DNA from: Eutreptiella sp. 'Long Island Sound 2002'
Taxonomy: Eukaryota; Euglenozoa; Euglenophyceae; Eutreptiales; Eutreptiaceae
Assembly (NCBI GenBank): GCA_964036045.1
Contig: OZ038380.1
Coordinates: 64,030,591 to 64,094,590 of the forward strand
DNA length: 64,000 nucleotides
Reading direction: 5' to 3'
Position numbers and translations under genes: made by a program. The notes below the pieces were generated by a model. The model saw only the letters and a list, made by a program, of their open reading frames with translations. It made no database searches and was not told the origin of the DNA. Shown piece by piece: positions 23,228 to 33,739 of the stretch (the first letter of the stretch is position 1; the number at the start of each line of letters is the position of its first letter).

Positions 23228-24055
23228 CCTTAGCAGCCCATGGTGTCAAGCACGAACAACAACCCAACGACTTCCTCCCACGTCCCCCGGGCGGGGGCCA
23301 CGCTTCCCGGACCCCCGTAACCCGCCTGCCACAGAGAAAGGGGCGGCGCCAAAACCGGACCCCTCCTTCGACCTGATCCTCCTCTCCAGCGAACCGGATC
23401 CGCAAGGGGCCGGGCCAAGGGGCCAGCCAAACACGCGGGACCGGCGGCCGGGCCGATGACCACGGGAATGTTATCGAACAATCGTCCAGAATGTTACCTA
23501 CCGAGGCGAGAATCAAGGGATGCGTGCACCGCGGGGACCGGCGCACACCTCCTCCGGGAAGGTTAATCACCTGGGACGCTGGGGGGGATTCGGCACATGT
23601 AACCTGCGGGAATGGTGGGAGGGACACACTCCCCGCAGAAAGCTAACAGCGTCAAGAAGCGGGAGGGGGGCTGCAACACTGCCCGGTATTCCTGTCCTCC
23701 AAAACCACACCCGGGGCACCAAAGGGACCACAGGCTCGCCGCACGGGGCCACGGCGACCCCCTGCCAGCAGGCACGGATGTGTTACGCCGAGCCCAGCCC
23801 GCCACGCCGGACGGAACGTCCCGGCACCAAAGCACGAGCCGAGCCGCCCTAACCATCCTAACCGCCAAACTCAGCAATGCGACACAGACACACCAGCCAC
23901 ATGACCCGCGAAACGCGGCACGATACGGGGGACAGCAGGCAGGCAGGCACGAGCACGATCACCGCACCACCGAGCTGGAACAGCACCCTGGAGCTTTCAT
24001 GAGGAGCACGGGGACGCATCAAGGGGGACCAACGGGGCCTTTCCACCGACGGGGT
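22341..24055 (+). repeat. R1 dispersed repeat, right copy
   Basis: Matches 1,667-3,945 in the same orientation, but lacks the ~760-bp tandem duplication seen there. Conserved landmarks include the coding segment from CCATCGCCATGATCGTG, the GGGGCCGGGC...ACACGCGG tail and the CTGCAACACTGCCCGGTA / GTGTTACGCCGAGCCCA blocks. Sequence upstream of 22,341 is unrelated to the left copy, consistent with a 5'-truncated insertion or a recombination breakpoint. Immediately upstream, at 21,901-21,912, is a run of 12 G. Confidence 0.75.
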
Positions 24056-24149
24056 GTGCGCAGTCCCCCTACCGTGGGGGAGAAAAGTAATGATAAGTGG
24101 TTTGACCGCTGTAAAAAAAAATTTTCATATTCGGTGCCACTTTCCCTGC

Positions 24150-24855
24150 CCTGCCCTGGCAGCGTTACATGCACCACCCATCATCTGGTACTTCGTCGTG
24201 CTCTTTGGCCGTCCTTTCAGCTTCGCCTGTGCCATTCATATGTACACCCCCTTTGCCACCCCCCTTGCCACCTCCTTTACCACCTTTATCCCCATTCTGG
24301 GGAGTTCTGTTTGGTGTTTGGGTCTTCTGGCGTTCAGCCTCCTGCCGCTTGTGTTTGTCACTCTCTCGTTTCTTTATGTGACATTCGTCCTCGTAGTGAC
24401 GATGTTTGCCACAGTAACCACAGGTGATGGCACACCAGAAATGGTCCTGATGGGTCACGGTTTTTCCATCTTTAGTGTGCTGCTGTCGTTTCATTTGCAG
24501 TATACAACTACTGCGGTGGTCGCAGTCAGGGGCATGGCAAGGTCCCCCCTTGTCATTGACAGGTTTACGGAAGAACAGAGGGGGTGTACCTGCTTCAGGC
24601 TTAACCTCATTAATGGCACGCAGGTTACGTCTTCCTTTACCACCACCATGGTTGGCGTTAGTGGGATTTTTAGGTCCTTTCCCTTCGCCACGTTCGGGGG
24701 TAGGGGTACCACCTCAACCCAGGTGTTTCTTGAGAAATTTCTCCATGTGGGAGTCATTGTCCATCTCAAGGGCTAGCTTGATCAGCAGGTCCACCAGGTC
24801 GTCGTACGTGAGGGTCCGACTCTTCCTCTCAGAGGTAGTGCGGCAATTGTCCCAC
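24150..24855 (-). mobile_element. RE2 retroelement gag fragment
   Basis: Minus-strand fragment matching the RE2 copies at 29,580-30,070 (minus) and about 62,093-62,700 (plus). It contains the zinc knuckle CGYCGKHRHYEDEC (CX2CX4HX4C) and a Lys/Gly-rich stretch (KGGKGGGKGGGKGG), and upstream the HMEKFL-like segment in another frame. It starts abruptly at 24,855, where the TCAAACC tail of GC element A joins an ACGTACGTG site inside gag. At 24,165-24,245 it runs into the segment that is inverted next to the left R1 copy. It is broken by frameshift. Confidence 0.85.
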
Positions 24856-27710
24856 GTACGTGAAGGTTTGAGGTTTGAGGTTTGATTTTGCGGGTACTAG
24901 ACGCCTTTCGGCCCCGGGGGGCCATCTGGTCGGGCCGGGTGATATCCCCCCCACCGGGTCCTAGTGGGGGGCCCTCCGCCTGGTGGCGGAGTCCCCCGGG
25001 TTCACAGAGCTCGGAGCCACGTCCTTCCCCGGCTTCCCCGTTTCGCCACTCCCCGGTCAGTGCATCAATTCGCAGCAGTGGCTGCGGGCACTTACCCACT
25101 GCGTCGCCCCCCTAATGCGTGGTCGCCCGGGGCGCCGGCGCCGCCAGGCCCGTGCTACTGGCTTGTCGCCAGTGGGACCCCCTTGGGCTGGCGCGGAGGC
25201 TGCCTAGCCTAGGGGTTGGGGCGTGGCGCAGTGCGTCACTACTGCCTTGGCAGGTGCAGTGCCCCGTCCGTGTGTGCGCGGCGCTCGCGGCCGGTTCGGG
25301 GGGTTCGGGCCGGTACCTGGTGTTGTGTCTCTCCTGTTTCCCCCTTCCCGCCCCGCGTGTCCCGTGCTGCGTGTGGCGGGCCGTCCTGTCCGGGTGTCCC
25401 TTACCCTCGCTCGCTGGTACGCCATTCCACCCGGTCTGTGCGTTCCGCGAGCTCGGTCCGGTTGCCCTTCTGGTAGTCCCCGTGTGCCCTTTGCGTGTGT
25501 GTGCGCTCGCGCTCCCGCTGCGTCCGCTCCCCCCCCCCCTGGGTGGTGTGGCGTGGGCACCTCGCGCGGTCCCGGCACTGGGCTCTGGTAGAGCCGTTCC
25601 ACTTGGTCCGTGCCCCTCCGCGTGTCCTGCCCCGGTCCCTTGCTCCGTCTGGCGTGCCTTGGGGGGGGCGGTCCGGTCCCGGTTCCCTCCTACTTGGCTT
25701 GGGGTCGTGGGGGTGGCGGAAGGGCGTCCCCGGGGGGGGTGCCTTCCACTGTTGCGAGGGGCGTCTGGGGTCAGGCGCTCCCCCTGCCCCAACTGCTCGC
25801 CGACTGGGCGGGCTGTTGGGGTCCGCTATCCGAGTGCTGTGGGCGCGGGCGTGCGGGTGTCGGGGCCCTACTCTGTCCCCTTGGCCTGCACGACCTGTGG
25901 GGGCTGCGTGCCGCCAGGCGGGTCCGTAGCGTTCGTGTACCGGGGGGCGGGCCTGGGGGGGGGGAGGCGTGCGCCGTGCCCCCCGTTTGCGCGGCCGGGG
26001 GGGGGCCTGTAGGGCGGGGGGTCGCTCTGCCTCGTTCTGTTTCTCTGCCTTCCCTGGGCAGGCAACAAAGCGGGTGTCATTGGCGTTTTTCTGTCCATGG
26101 GGGGGCGTGGCCCCCCATACCACTCCGGTTCGTGCTCGTCCGCCTTCACTGGGCGCGATCTGTGCGGCGTCGTGGCGCGTTGGCGCGGGCTCCCTTGTTC
26201 TCCCCGGTTCCTGTGGGAGCCCGCGGCTGGGGCGGGGGGGCGGGCCGCGCTCCGGCTCCTCTCTCGGGCGGGGGGAGGGGGCACCATCCCCCCTGCCTCG
26301 GGGGGTGGGGGCCGGGTCCCCCGCGGCTTGCGGGCAGGTGGGGGGGTGGGGGGGGGGGGTCGCGCCGCGGCCTCCCTGCTCCCCCTCTGGGTGGTGGCCC
26401 GCGGTACCCCATCCTGGCCCCCCTCGTGCTGTCGGCGCACTCCCCTCTGGCGTGCGCGTGCGGTCCGGGTCGCAGGGCCGCCCCGAGGTGGGGGGGGATG
26501 AGGGGCAGCCCGTGGACCGCTCCCCCGGGGCCCCCTGCAGACCTGAACCCCCCCTCTGCCCTCCCTGAGTGGGCTGTGGTCATGGGAGGGTCATTGGGGG
26601 CGCGGCCTCCATACTGTTCTGGTGCGCCGCCGTGCGCCGCCCCCAAGCTTGGTCCACGCATTGCTCCAGCGCGCTGGTATGGGCTTGCCTGTCGGCCGCG
26701 ACCCCCGCGGGAGCAGGCGGCTGGGGGGGCCGGGGCGCGCGGTGTGCCGGTCCACCCGCATCCCCGCCCCCCCGCGTCGCGGTCCCTTCTGGGGGAGGGG
26801 GGGCGCGCCCTCGGCTCCGGGGGGGCGGAGGGTCGCTCCTGTGGCTCCCAAGCTGGGGGGGGGGGGCGAGGGGGAGGGGGGGCCGGGGGGGCCGCCCCCC
26901 CGCCCCCCCGCCCCGTCGGGCGTCGGCCTGCCATCTGTTGTCTCCGGCGTGCCCCCCCGGGGTATACTCGTGCCGTGGGGGCTGCCGGGCGGCCGCGGGC
27001 GTGGAGCGCGGTCCGGTCGGCCGCCAACGGGTCAGTGCGGCAGAGGGGGGGGGGAGGGGGGGGGAAACCCCGCGCCCTGGTTCGCGCCCCCGTCTTCCAC
27101 GGGCCGGCCTCTGAGAGTGCCGCTCTGTTTGCGCCGTCCTGGGCGCCGCCGGTCCGCCGTCGGCCGGCAGCGGGCAGGGCGTGCGGGCGCCTGCCTCGGC
27201 CGTGGTGCCCCCAAACCTTGGGTGCAGCGGCCTCTTCGGGGGGGGTACGGGGCCGCCGTTTCTTCGGTCTGCCTCCGTCCGCTCTTGGGCCTGACATGGA
27301 GGGGGGGGGGGGGAGTGGGGGGGGGCCTCTGGTCCCCTGGCGCCGCCTCCTAACGGCCGAGGGGGGGGTGGCCTGGCAGCGCCGGCCCCGGGGGCCAGCC
27401 ATCGGCTGGGGGGTCGCACCCTTCCCCCACCCCCCTCTACCTAGAGCCGGACCCTCGTGTAGGCCCTCGCTGGGGCCCTCGTCCCCCCCGCCATCGTCGC
27501 GCGGCGCTGGCCGGCCGGGGGCGGCCGTGAGGGTTAGCGGTCAGCGGTTAGCGGGCTGCGGGGCAGTAGGTTCCCCCCCGCGCTCGTTGTCTCCGCCCTC
27601 CCTCCCGCGGGAGGTGGCGCCCGCTCCTTCGTCACGCTGTACCGTGGGGGGGGCGTGGGTCGGGGGGCCCAGCTCCCCCCCCCACTTTCTCGCGTCCGCC
27701 GTCTGGCCCG

Positions 27711-28232
27711 TCACCTGCGCCGCCGCTTGTGTGGGGGCTGGGGCTGTGGCGCTGGCGGGTTGCGCCGGCGGTAGCGCCAGTGGGCGAGGGCGCTGCGCAA
27801 GGCCCGGGGGAGCCATTTGTTGGCGTCCGCATCCGTGATGCGGAGTACCGCCCCCCCTTCCAGGAAGGCCGGCCACTTGGGCACCCTGTCGGGCCACGCC
27901 GCCCAAATCACTGACCTGAGGACCCTCCCGTGGTCCTCTGGGGCTGCCCAGCCCCCCAGGGGTACCTCTCGGTTTCCTCCGTCCCTCCAGAGGAGCACGG
28001 CATCGAAGGGCCGGTTCCTCAACCACCTGGTGGTCCCCTGGTTGGCCCAGCACAACCACCAGTACACCTCCCCCACCAGGGGGAGGGCTTCATCCCCGAG
28101 AGGGTCCGGGACCGTGCCCCTGTCCCGGTCCCAGAGCCGGGCCCCCTCTGCCCATCGCGCCGGCCCCCCACGCTGCCCCTGTGCCTGCGGCGCCGATGCC
28201 GCGCCCCGCCCCCCCCCCCCCGCCGAGGCCAT
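27711..28232 (-). CDS. GC-element conserved protein, copy A
   Basis: A 173-residue minus-strand ORF colinear with 38,812-39,336 in element C. The shared blocks include RNRPFDAVLL, PAFLEGGAVLRITDADA, WLPRALR and a C-terminal PQPQPPHKRRRR basic tail. Despite frequent G-run indels elsewhere between the two elements, this interval shows only a one-codon length difference, which argues for coding constraint. Trp-rich; no known domain is recognised. The upstream end may continue in another frame toward 28,301. It may be the C-terminal part of a longer ORF, as in element C. Confidence 0.5.
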   Translation of the reverse strand: MASAGGGGRGAASAPQAQGQRGGPARWAEGARLWDRDRGTVPDPLGDEALPLVGEVYWWLCWANQGTTRWLRNRPFDAVLLWRDGGNREVPLGGWAAPEDHGRVLRSVIWAAWPDRVPKWPAFLEGGAVLRITDADANKWLPRALRSALAHWRYRRRNPPAPQPQPPHKRRRR

Positions 28233-28336
28233 CCGCGCCGGCTCCGGTCTCGGCGCGGGGGGGGCTGGCTGGTGCTGGGGTCGTGGGGGTTGGGGGTGGA
28301 TCAGCTCGCCGGCGCCGGGGTCGATGTTGTAGAGGT

Positions 28337-28370
28337 AGTGGTGGTGGTGGTGGTGGTGGTGGGTGTTGGA
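28337..28370. repeat. (GGT)n microsatellite
   Basis: About ten GTG/GGT triplets. On the minus strand it reads as a poly-Thr tract. A related interrupted tract is at about 39,438-39,476 in element C. Confidence 0.85.
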
Positions 28371-28425
28371 TGCCGGGGGGGATGCACCTCACCGGCTGCA
28401 CGGTATCGTTCTTTGAGATCAGAAA

Positions 28426-28990
28426 GGGTCAGGCCACGACTTTCGGCCATGACCTCCTTCAGTAGCACCTGATCCAGATCACACAGGGGTACAGGATTGA
28501 GGGATCCATCGTCAATGGATAAGAAACTGGCCCACTCAGGAGCCTGCATAGCGGTGTTCGAGTCCTCAGGCACGTAAATGGGACTGTCGGGGAGTTGCAC
28601 GCTTCCCACGGTCATTCGGTCTAGCATACGGCGCCAATAAGCGTGTTCCACTGAGCAACCCCAGTCAGGGGTGCACATGACAACCCTTCCTCCCGCATAA
28701 GCAATTTCGGTTAGAACCTTCGCGAGCAGGGAGAAGGGAGGGTTAGTATACGCTAGGCCCATTGCTTTCCGGAAGTAACGGAAAGCGTTGTTCAAATGTT
28801 TCGAGCAATACAACTCCGTGATGTGCTGTTGTTGGCTCGCGAACAATTCCACCTGGATCTCATCCAGGGTTACCTGAAGGGCCGCCAGTCCATTTTCAAT
28901 AACAAGACGGGCCAATTGGTAGTTTTCAGTACGATAGTTAGTCTTGGCTGCGTAGCGCAGCCCAGACGCTTTTTGTCCTGACAGCTCCAA
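28426..28990 (-). pseudogene. RE2 Dam-methylase-like domain, left copy
   Basis: Same frame as the protease. Contains VELFAS followed ~30 residues later by YTNPPFSLLAKVL and then VVMCTPDW...YWRRMLDRM. The order of an LFAS-type segment, an NPPF box (motif IV, N/D-P-P-Y/F, of N6-adenine amino-methyltransferases) and a P-x-W segment recalls the Dam-like domain described in DIRS-type retroelements. The rest of a SAM-binding fold is not evident. After LTLSDLKERYR it runs into GC element A sequence (poly-Thr). Confidence 0.55.
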
Positions 28991-29041
28991 GGGTACGGAG
29001 AAGAGCCCACTGCCAAAGTCGCATTGCAGAGAATAGGGGCA

Positions 29042-29371
29042 CTAGAGAGACAGCATTTTTACCTGCGGGTTTCTTCGCAGGAAGTCGGTACCAATGACGA
29101 TGTCAAAGGCGTCAGTGTCCAGCACTCTGCAGTGTTGGGTCACAGTTTCATCGCCAAGACAAACAGTCACATGCACTCCCCCGAAGGAATGGATGGTACG
29201 CCCATCCCCTACTCTTATGGCCACTGTCTTAGTTTTCTTGAAAGTCTTTAGCAGGCGCCGGCCCACTACAGAAGGTGTTGCGCCGGTGTCAAGCACTGCT
29301 CGAAAAACTTGATCCCGGATCTTCACGAGGATCCAGAAAACCAAGTCCCCCTCTTCGGAGCCGCCCCCCTA
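29042..29371 (-). pseudogene. RE2 aspartic protease, left copy
   Basis: Follows an in-frame TAG (29,369-29,371) and a Gly/Glu linker (GGGSEE). Protease motifs: RAVLDTGATPSVV (catalytic Asp in DTGA) and DIVIGTDFLRRN, the ILG-D-FL-type box of retropepsins. It ends at a TAG where the right copy has CAG (LSLQRPYS), in frame with the downstream domain. About 100 residues, the normal size of a retropepsin domain. Confidence 0.85.
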
Positions 29372-30165
29372 CTCCTCAGCAGGGAATTTGACATCCACCC
29401 CTGCAGCCATGAGGGACTTGGCCATCCAGGCCAGTCGCCTCTTCTCGGAGTTATTCCCCTCAGGAAAGTCGTTATCCCCCTGTGGACGCTTCTTGGGGTC
29501 ACCTTCGGCAGGAGAGGGAGAAGTAGCGGGCGCTTATGAGCACCTCTGGGGGTTTGGGGTTCCACCCTTGCCACCCTGCTTGCCACCTCCTTTACCACCT
29601 TTATCCCCATTCTGGGGAGTTCTGGTGGGTGTTTGGGTCTTCTGGCGTTCAGCCTCCTGCCGCTTGTGTTTGTCACTCTCTCGTTTCTTTATGTCACATT
29701 CGTCCTCGTAGTGACAATGTTTGCCACAGTAACCACAGGTGATGGTACACCAGAAATGGTCCTGATGGGTCACGGTTTTTCCATCTTTAGTGTGCTGCTG
29801 TCGTTTCATTTGCAGTATACAACTACTGCGCTGGTCGCAGTCAGGGGCATGGCAAGGTCCCCCCTTGTCATTGACAGGTTTACAGAAGAACAGAGGGGGT
29901 GTACCTGCTTCAGGCTTAACCTCATTCATGGCACGCAGGTTACCCCTTCCTTTACCACCACCATGGTTGGCGTTAGTGAGATTTTTAGGTCCTTTCCCTT
30001 CGCCACGTTCGGGGGTAGGGGTACCACCTCAACCCAGGTGTTTCTTGAGAAATTCCTCCATGTGGGAGTCATTGTCCCTCTCAAGGGCTAGCTCGATCAG
30101 CAGACCAAAAGGGCTGGGGCAAGTGACCTTGGGTAGCAACCTGGACACCCTTGATCTTTTGAGAT
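29372..30165 (-). pseudogene. RE2 Gag C-terminal part with zinc knuckle, left copy
   Basis: Contains PCHAPDCDQRSSC, then CGYCGKHCHYEDEC, a CX2CX4HX4C knuckle, followed by a Lys/Gly-rich tail (KGGKGGGKQGGKGG). Ser is replaced by TAA at 29,534. The frame continues to VKFPAEE and a TAG at 29,369-29,371. Centrally the element lacks about 640 bases that the right copy has (about 61,515-62,153). Nucleocapsid-type RNA binding is inferred from the knuckle. Confidence 0.75.
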
Positions 30166-30166
30166 C

Positions 30167-30922
30167 TTAAGCCAACATGCTCAGTCCGGTTGAGGGTGAG
30201 GCCAGTGCTGGCTGGGGTAAGGGTTCAGTGATACCCAATTTAGCTTTGACAGCCTCAGAAAGGGCTGTCACATCAGGGTCTTCGGACCCGAACAGTAATT
30301 TGGCCAGTAGTTCGGCCATACGGTCCAGGGCCCCATGAGTTGGCTCTGGTACATGGGGATCTGTCACATATGCAGGGCACACTTCAGGGCTCCTGCTAGT
30401 GATTGGCAGCTCCGGACGCCATACTGGCCCTCTCGGTCGCCTTGGTAGAGACACTATGTCGGCCAGGTCGCTAGGTGGGCCGGAGTAAGGGTAGAAACCC
30501 ATGTCCGTGTACGGTGGGGATCCCAGGGCGTCTAGTGGTTCCTCTCCATCTTCGCCTGTCACGGACTTGTAGTACTCCTCGTGAAGAATATATTCGTTGA
30601 TTCTCCTTCTGAATTCCCCTTCTTCCTCAGGTGCTGCAGCTGGGGTAGCCGTTGAAGAAGAAGCAGGGCATACAGATTGGGAGGTAGATGCAGCAACTCT
30701 TCGGCGGAGATGCTGCAGGCTGTCACCACGGGCCGCTAAGGCCTCTGTGGGTAATCTGGGCGCTTCTTGTTCCGCCCTTCTGTGTACTGGATCTTCTTGA
30801 GACCCAGGTGCGGCTCTGAGCTTGGGCTCACTCATTGAGGTGTGCCCACTGTTGCCAAGTTGAACTTGTACACTCCGAATTGGCCAGGTCCTGGCAGACA
30901 TCTGTACTGATGGTGTGGACAT
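30167..30922 (-). pseudogene. RE2 Gag N-terminal part, left copy
   Basis: Starts at an ATG (MSTPSV) shared with the right copy, so this start is preferred over the in-frame ATG 45 bases upstream. Conserved blocks: EYILHEEYYKS, GEDGEEPL, AELLAKLL.GSEDPDVTALSEAVKAKLGI. It ends at a TAA where the right copy has Glu (LAEDLKRS). Beyond the stop the frame runs on to KVTCPSPF and then jumps over the deletion to LLIELALERDNDSHMEEFLKKHLG. Gag would form the particle shell. No recognised domain other than similarity to the right copy. Confidence 0.75.
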
Positions 30923-31708
30923 TTTGTTTCTGGTTTTGGCTTGTGTACTCCTCAGAGTCCGTTCCAAAGGTTTTCTAGGGTTGCCTGTGCTACCGGAAAG
31001 ATGTCCTTGATTAGTGCCCTAATGATTTTGATGAAATCATGCAGGTTTTGATGTTGAAAACCCAAACCAAAGCAGTCAGTAGAGCAAGAACAGGATATGG
31101 ATCGAATCAATGAATAGTTTTGACATCCAGTATGTCACAGAAGGGCTGCAGATAGACAAAGCAGGCTTATGTACAAAGATTCAATCACAAATGGATAACA
31201 CAAATGATTTTAAGTGAAAACTGGCCTGATTCTAGCCTCCAAGTTAGCATCAAGCACTTCATGTGTACTCATTTGGATGAAATGGTGTTGGTTAGGAATA
31301 TGGGGCAAAAGAGTTAGGCCAGACACAGAATATGACATGGCCACGCAAATCAATTCAGAAACAGTTAAAACGTAGAACCACAATAAGTGGTAGAAACAGC
31401 TGAGTATAGGGGTCTTGGGGTGGGGGACCACTAGGCTTAACCTCCAAGGCCTTAGGCATGAAATGCCTACTTTATTTTGGTATAACCTCCATGAAGGAAG
31501 ATACCTCCGCTCAGTTGAGTGGTAGGGGTGAACTTCATGGGGAAGCTAGGGTTATAACCCTAGTTACTTTGAGAAAGTATACTTTAGGCTTCAAAAGAGA
31601 GATGACAATACTTAAGTAAGTCTTAGCATCAACAAAAGGGTTTGAAGGGGGGCTTGGCCTGGATCAAGCCCTCCAAGAAAGACATTGCAGTGACTTTCTC
31701 TTACTATT

Positions 31709-32636
31709 CTGGCACGAGTGAGTTCTTTCACTGGGCAGCAAGCCTAGCAGCAGTAACAGTAGAAGAAGGTGCCAAGGCCTGCACAAGCACCTGCCTTGTT
31801 AGAACGGCAGCAGCCGCCAGCTAGTTCCTCCAATGTTCTAGCACAGATCTATGGATGGCCTGAACAACCGCAGCTCTACAGATGGCCTGAGCAACAGCAG
31901 CTGCTGCCACTGCAGCATTCAACTGCGCAATCTCGTCTTCCAAATGCATCCAGACCGCCTAATGGACGAAATGCTGAGTTTCTGGTGCAGCAGCTCTGCC
32001 AGTTATTCAAGTAATGCCCTCTATGTCTTCCACGGTGTCTTGATCAATGGTTGTGCACACAATGTTGACGCATGTTTGGGTGGATGGGTCTCTGGTCGGA
32101 CGGGTCTGCGGTTGCTTGGCTTCATTTTGACATGGTATTGCCTTTTGGCTTGGTCTTCCCTGGGTTTTCCCCACTGCATCACAAAACGACAACCCTCTTC
32201 TGAACTTTTGCACACCCTTTGACAGTGACACAAACACGCTGCAGCAAGTTGATGAAGATCACTTCGGTGTGTGGAGGGTAGTCAGTGGCGGATGTACACG
32301 ACGATAATACGGAAGCAAGCAGATGCCATCAACATAAGAAAAGCAACAAAAGTGCCGGATCCCATGTGACAACGGAATCGCAGTCGGACACCAAGCACAC
32401 ATGGCAGGCGAGATCAGTCTCAACATATTGGAAAGGGAGAACGTTGCTTGAGTTTCTGAACCCATCTCTTTTCCGACTCTCAAACAGATTCAAGGCGTAA
32501 TGACACCCGATTCAGGGTGCAAAAATGACAAAGATAGGCAACATTGGGGTGAACCTAATGTGTTGCTTCGACAGCCACGGTTGATCCTGTGGCTGATGGG
32601 ATAGGAGGTGGGAGCTAAGACCAATATCTAAGTATG
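31709..32636. other. Unassigned spacer
   Basis: About 930 bases with only short ORFs on both strands. There is a CAG/CTG-rich stretch near 31,745-31,995 (Gln/Ala/Ser-rich if translated). No similarity to other parts of the window was noticed. No gene seen. Confidence 0.5.
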
Positions 32637-32885
32637 GAACTTGAAATGAGGTCCAGTCTCCTCTTGGACTTTGAGAAAGAGGATGGCCAATTACTATGGG
32701 GGGGGGCTATCAAGTTCGTAGATTAGAGGTGCTTGGGAGTCAATGGCCTAGGGAGGGGCTGTCAAGTTCGTGGATCAGAGGTGATTGGGAGTCGAGGACT
32801 AGGGGGGGAGGCCATCAAGTTCGTGGATCAGAGGTGCAAGGGGATCAATTACTAGGGAGGCGCCTATCCAATTGGTGGATTAGAG
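32637..32885. repeat. J sequence plus ~50-bp G-run satellite, block 1
   Basis: Begins with a unique 'J' sequence (GAACTTGAAATGAGGTCCAG ... GGATGGCCAATTACTATGG) that also occurs at 35,447 and, in part, at 41,797. About four satellite units follow, built on ATCAAGTTCGTGGATCAGAG and GTGCTTGGGAGTCAATGACT followed by a variable G-run. Confidence 0.85.
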
Positions 32886-33739
32886 GTTTGAGGTTTGACG
32901 TTTGATTTTGCGGGTACTAGACGCCTTTCGGCCCCGGGGGGCCACCCGGTCGGGCCAGGTGATATCCTCCCCACCGGGCCCTAGTGGGGGGCCTTCCAAG
33001 ACGCAGCTCCTGCCTGGTGGCGGAGTCCCCCGGGTTCACAGGCCCTGAAGCCCCGTCCCTCCCCGGTTTTTCTGTTTCGCCACTCCCCGGTCAGTGCATC
33101 AATTCGCAGCCGTGGCCGCGGGCACTTACCCACCGCGTTGCCCCCCTAATGCGTGGTCGCCCGGGGCGCCGGTGCCGCCGGGCCCGTGCTACTGGCTTGT
33201 CGCCAGTGGGACCCCCTTGGGCTGGCGCGGAGGCTGCCTAGCCTAGGGGTCGGGGCGTGGCGCAGTGCGCCACTACTGCCTTGGCGGGTGCAGTGCCCTG
33301 TCCGTGTGTGCGCGGCGCTCACGGCCGGTTCGAGGGGCTCGGGCCGGTACCTGGTGTTGTGTCTGTTCCGTTTCCCCCTTCCCGCCCCGCGTGTCCCGCG
33401 CTGCGTGTGGCAGGCCGTCCCGTCCGGGTGTCCCTTACCCTCGCTCCCTGGTACGCAATTTCACGCGGTTTGTGCGTTCAGCGAGCTCGGTCCTGTTGCC
33501 CTTCTGGTAGTCCCCGCGTGCCCTTTGCGTGTGTGTGCGCTCGCGCTCCCGCGGCGTCCGCTCCCCCCCCCCTGGGTGGTGTGGCGTGGGCACCTCGCGC
33601 GGTCCCGGCACTGGGCGCTGGTAGAGCCGTTCCACGTGGTCCGTGCGCCTCCGTGTGTCCTGCCCCGGTCCCTTGCTCCGTCTGGCGTGCTTGGGGGGGG
33701 GCCGTCCGGTCCCGGTTCCCCCCTACCTAGCTTGGGGCT

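Larger units (their letters stand above)
24856..28415 (-). mobile_element. GC element A (5'-truncated copy)
   Basis: About 3.5 kb of extreme GC content with long G-runs on the plus strand. It matches the 3' part of element C (35,877 to about 39,530) and, for its first ~900 bases, element B. Read on the minus strand it ends with GGCCCCCCGGGGCCGAAAGG, then GTACCCGCAAAATCAAACC and repeated TCAAACC units, a short tandem tail like those of non-LTR retrotransposons. The other end stops at 28,415 (CCGGCTGCACG), where element C continues, and abuts an RE2 copy. A 5' truncation plus a 3' simple tail suggests target-primed insertion, but no reverse transcriptase was found. Confidence 0.6.
28416..31708 (-). 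mobile_element. RE2 gag-protease retroelement, left copy (truncated)
   Basis: Reverse-complement relative of 59,916-63,870. Read on the minus strand: about 740 bases of leader or LTR-like sequence (31,708-30,970), gag with a ~640-bp internal deletion, zinc knuckle, UAG, protease, and a methyltransferase-like domain. It ends at 28,416 just after the LTLSDLK segment, where GC element A begins. Shared 5' start: AGTAAGAGAAAGTCACTGC near 31,708 versus AGTAAGAAAAAGTCACTGC near 59,916. No RT is present in this truncated copy. Confidence 0.85.

Noticed and set aside
25610-27838. Plus-strand ORF of 742 codons in GC element A
   Set aside because: Gly/Ala/Arg/Pro low-complexity product of G-rich DNA with few A/T. 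The minus-strand frame, not this one, keeps recognisable blocks between copies A and C.
28301-28425. Poly-Thr C-terminal extension of the RE2 protein
   Set aside because: The Thr tract is encoded by GC element A beyond the breakpoint at about 28,415, so it is a chance fusion rather than part of RE2.
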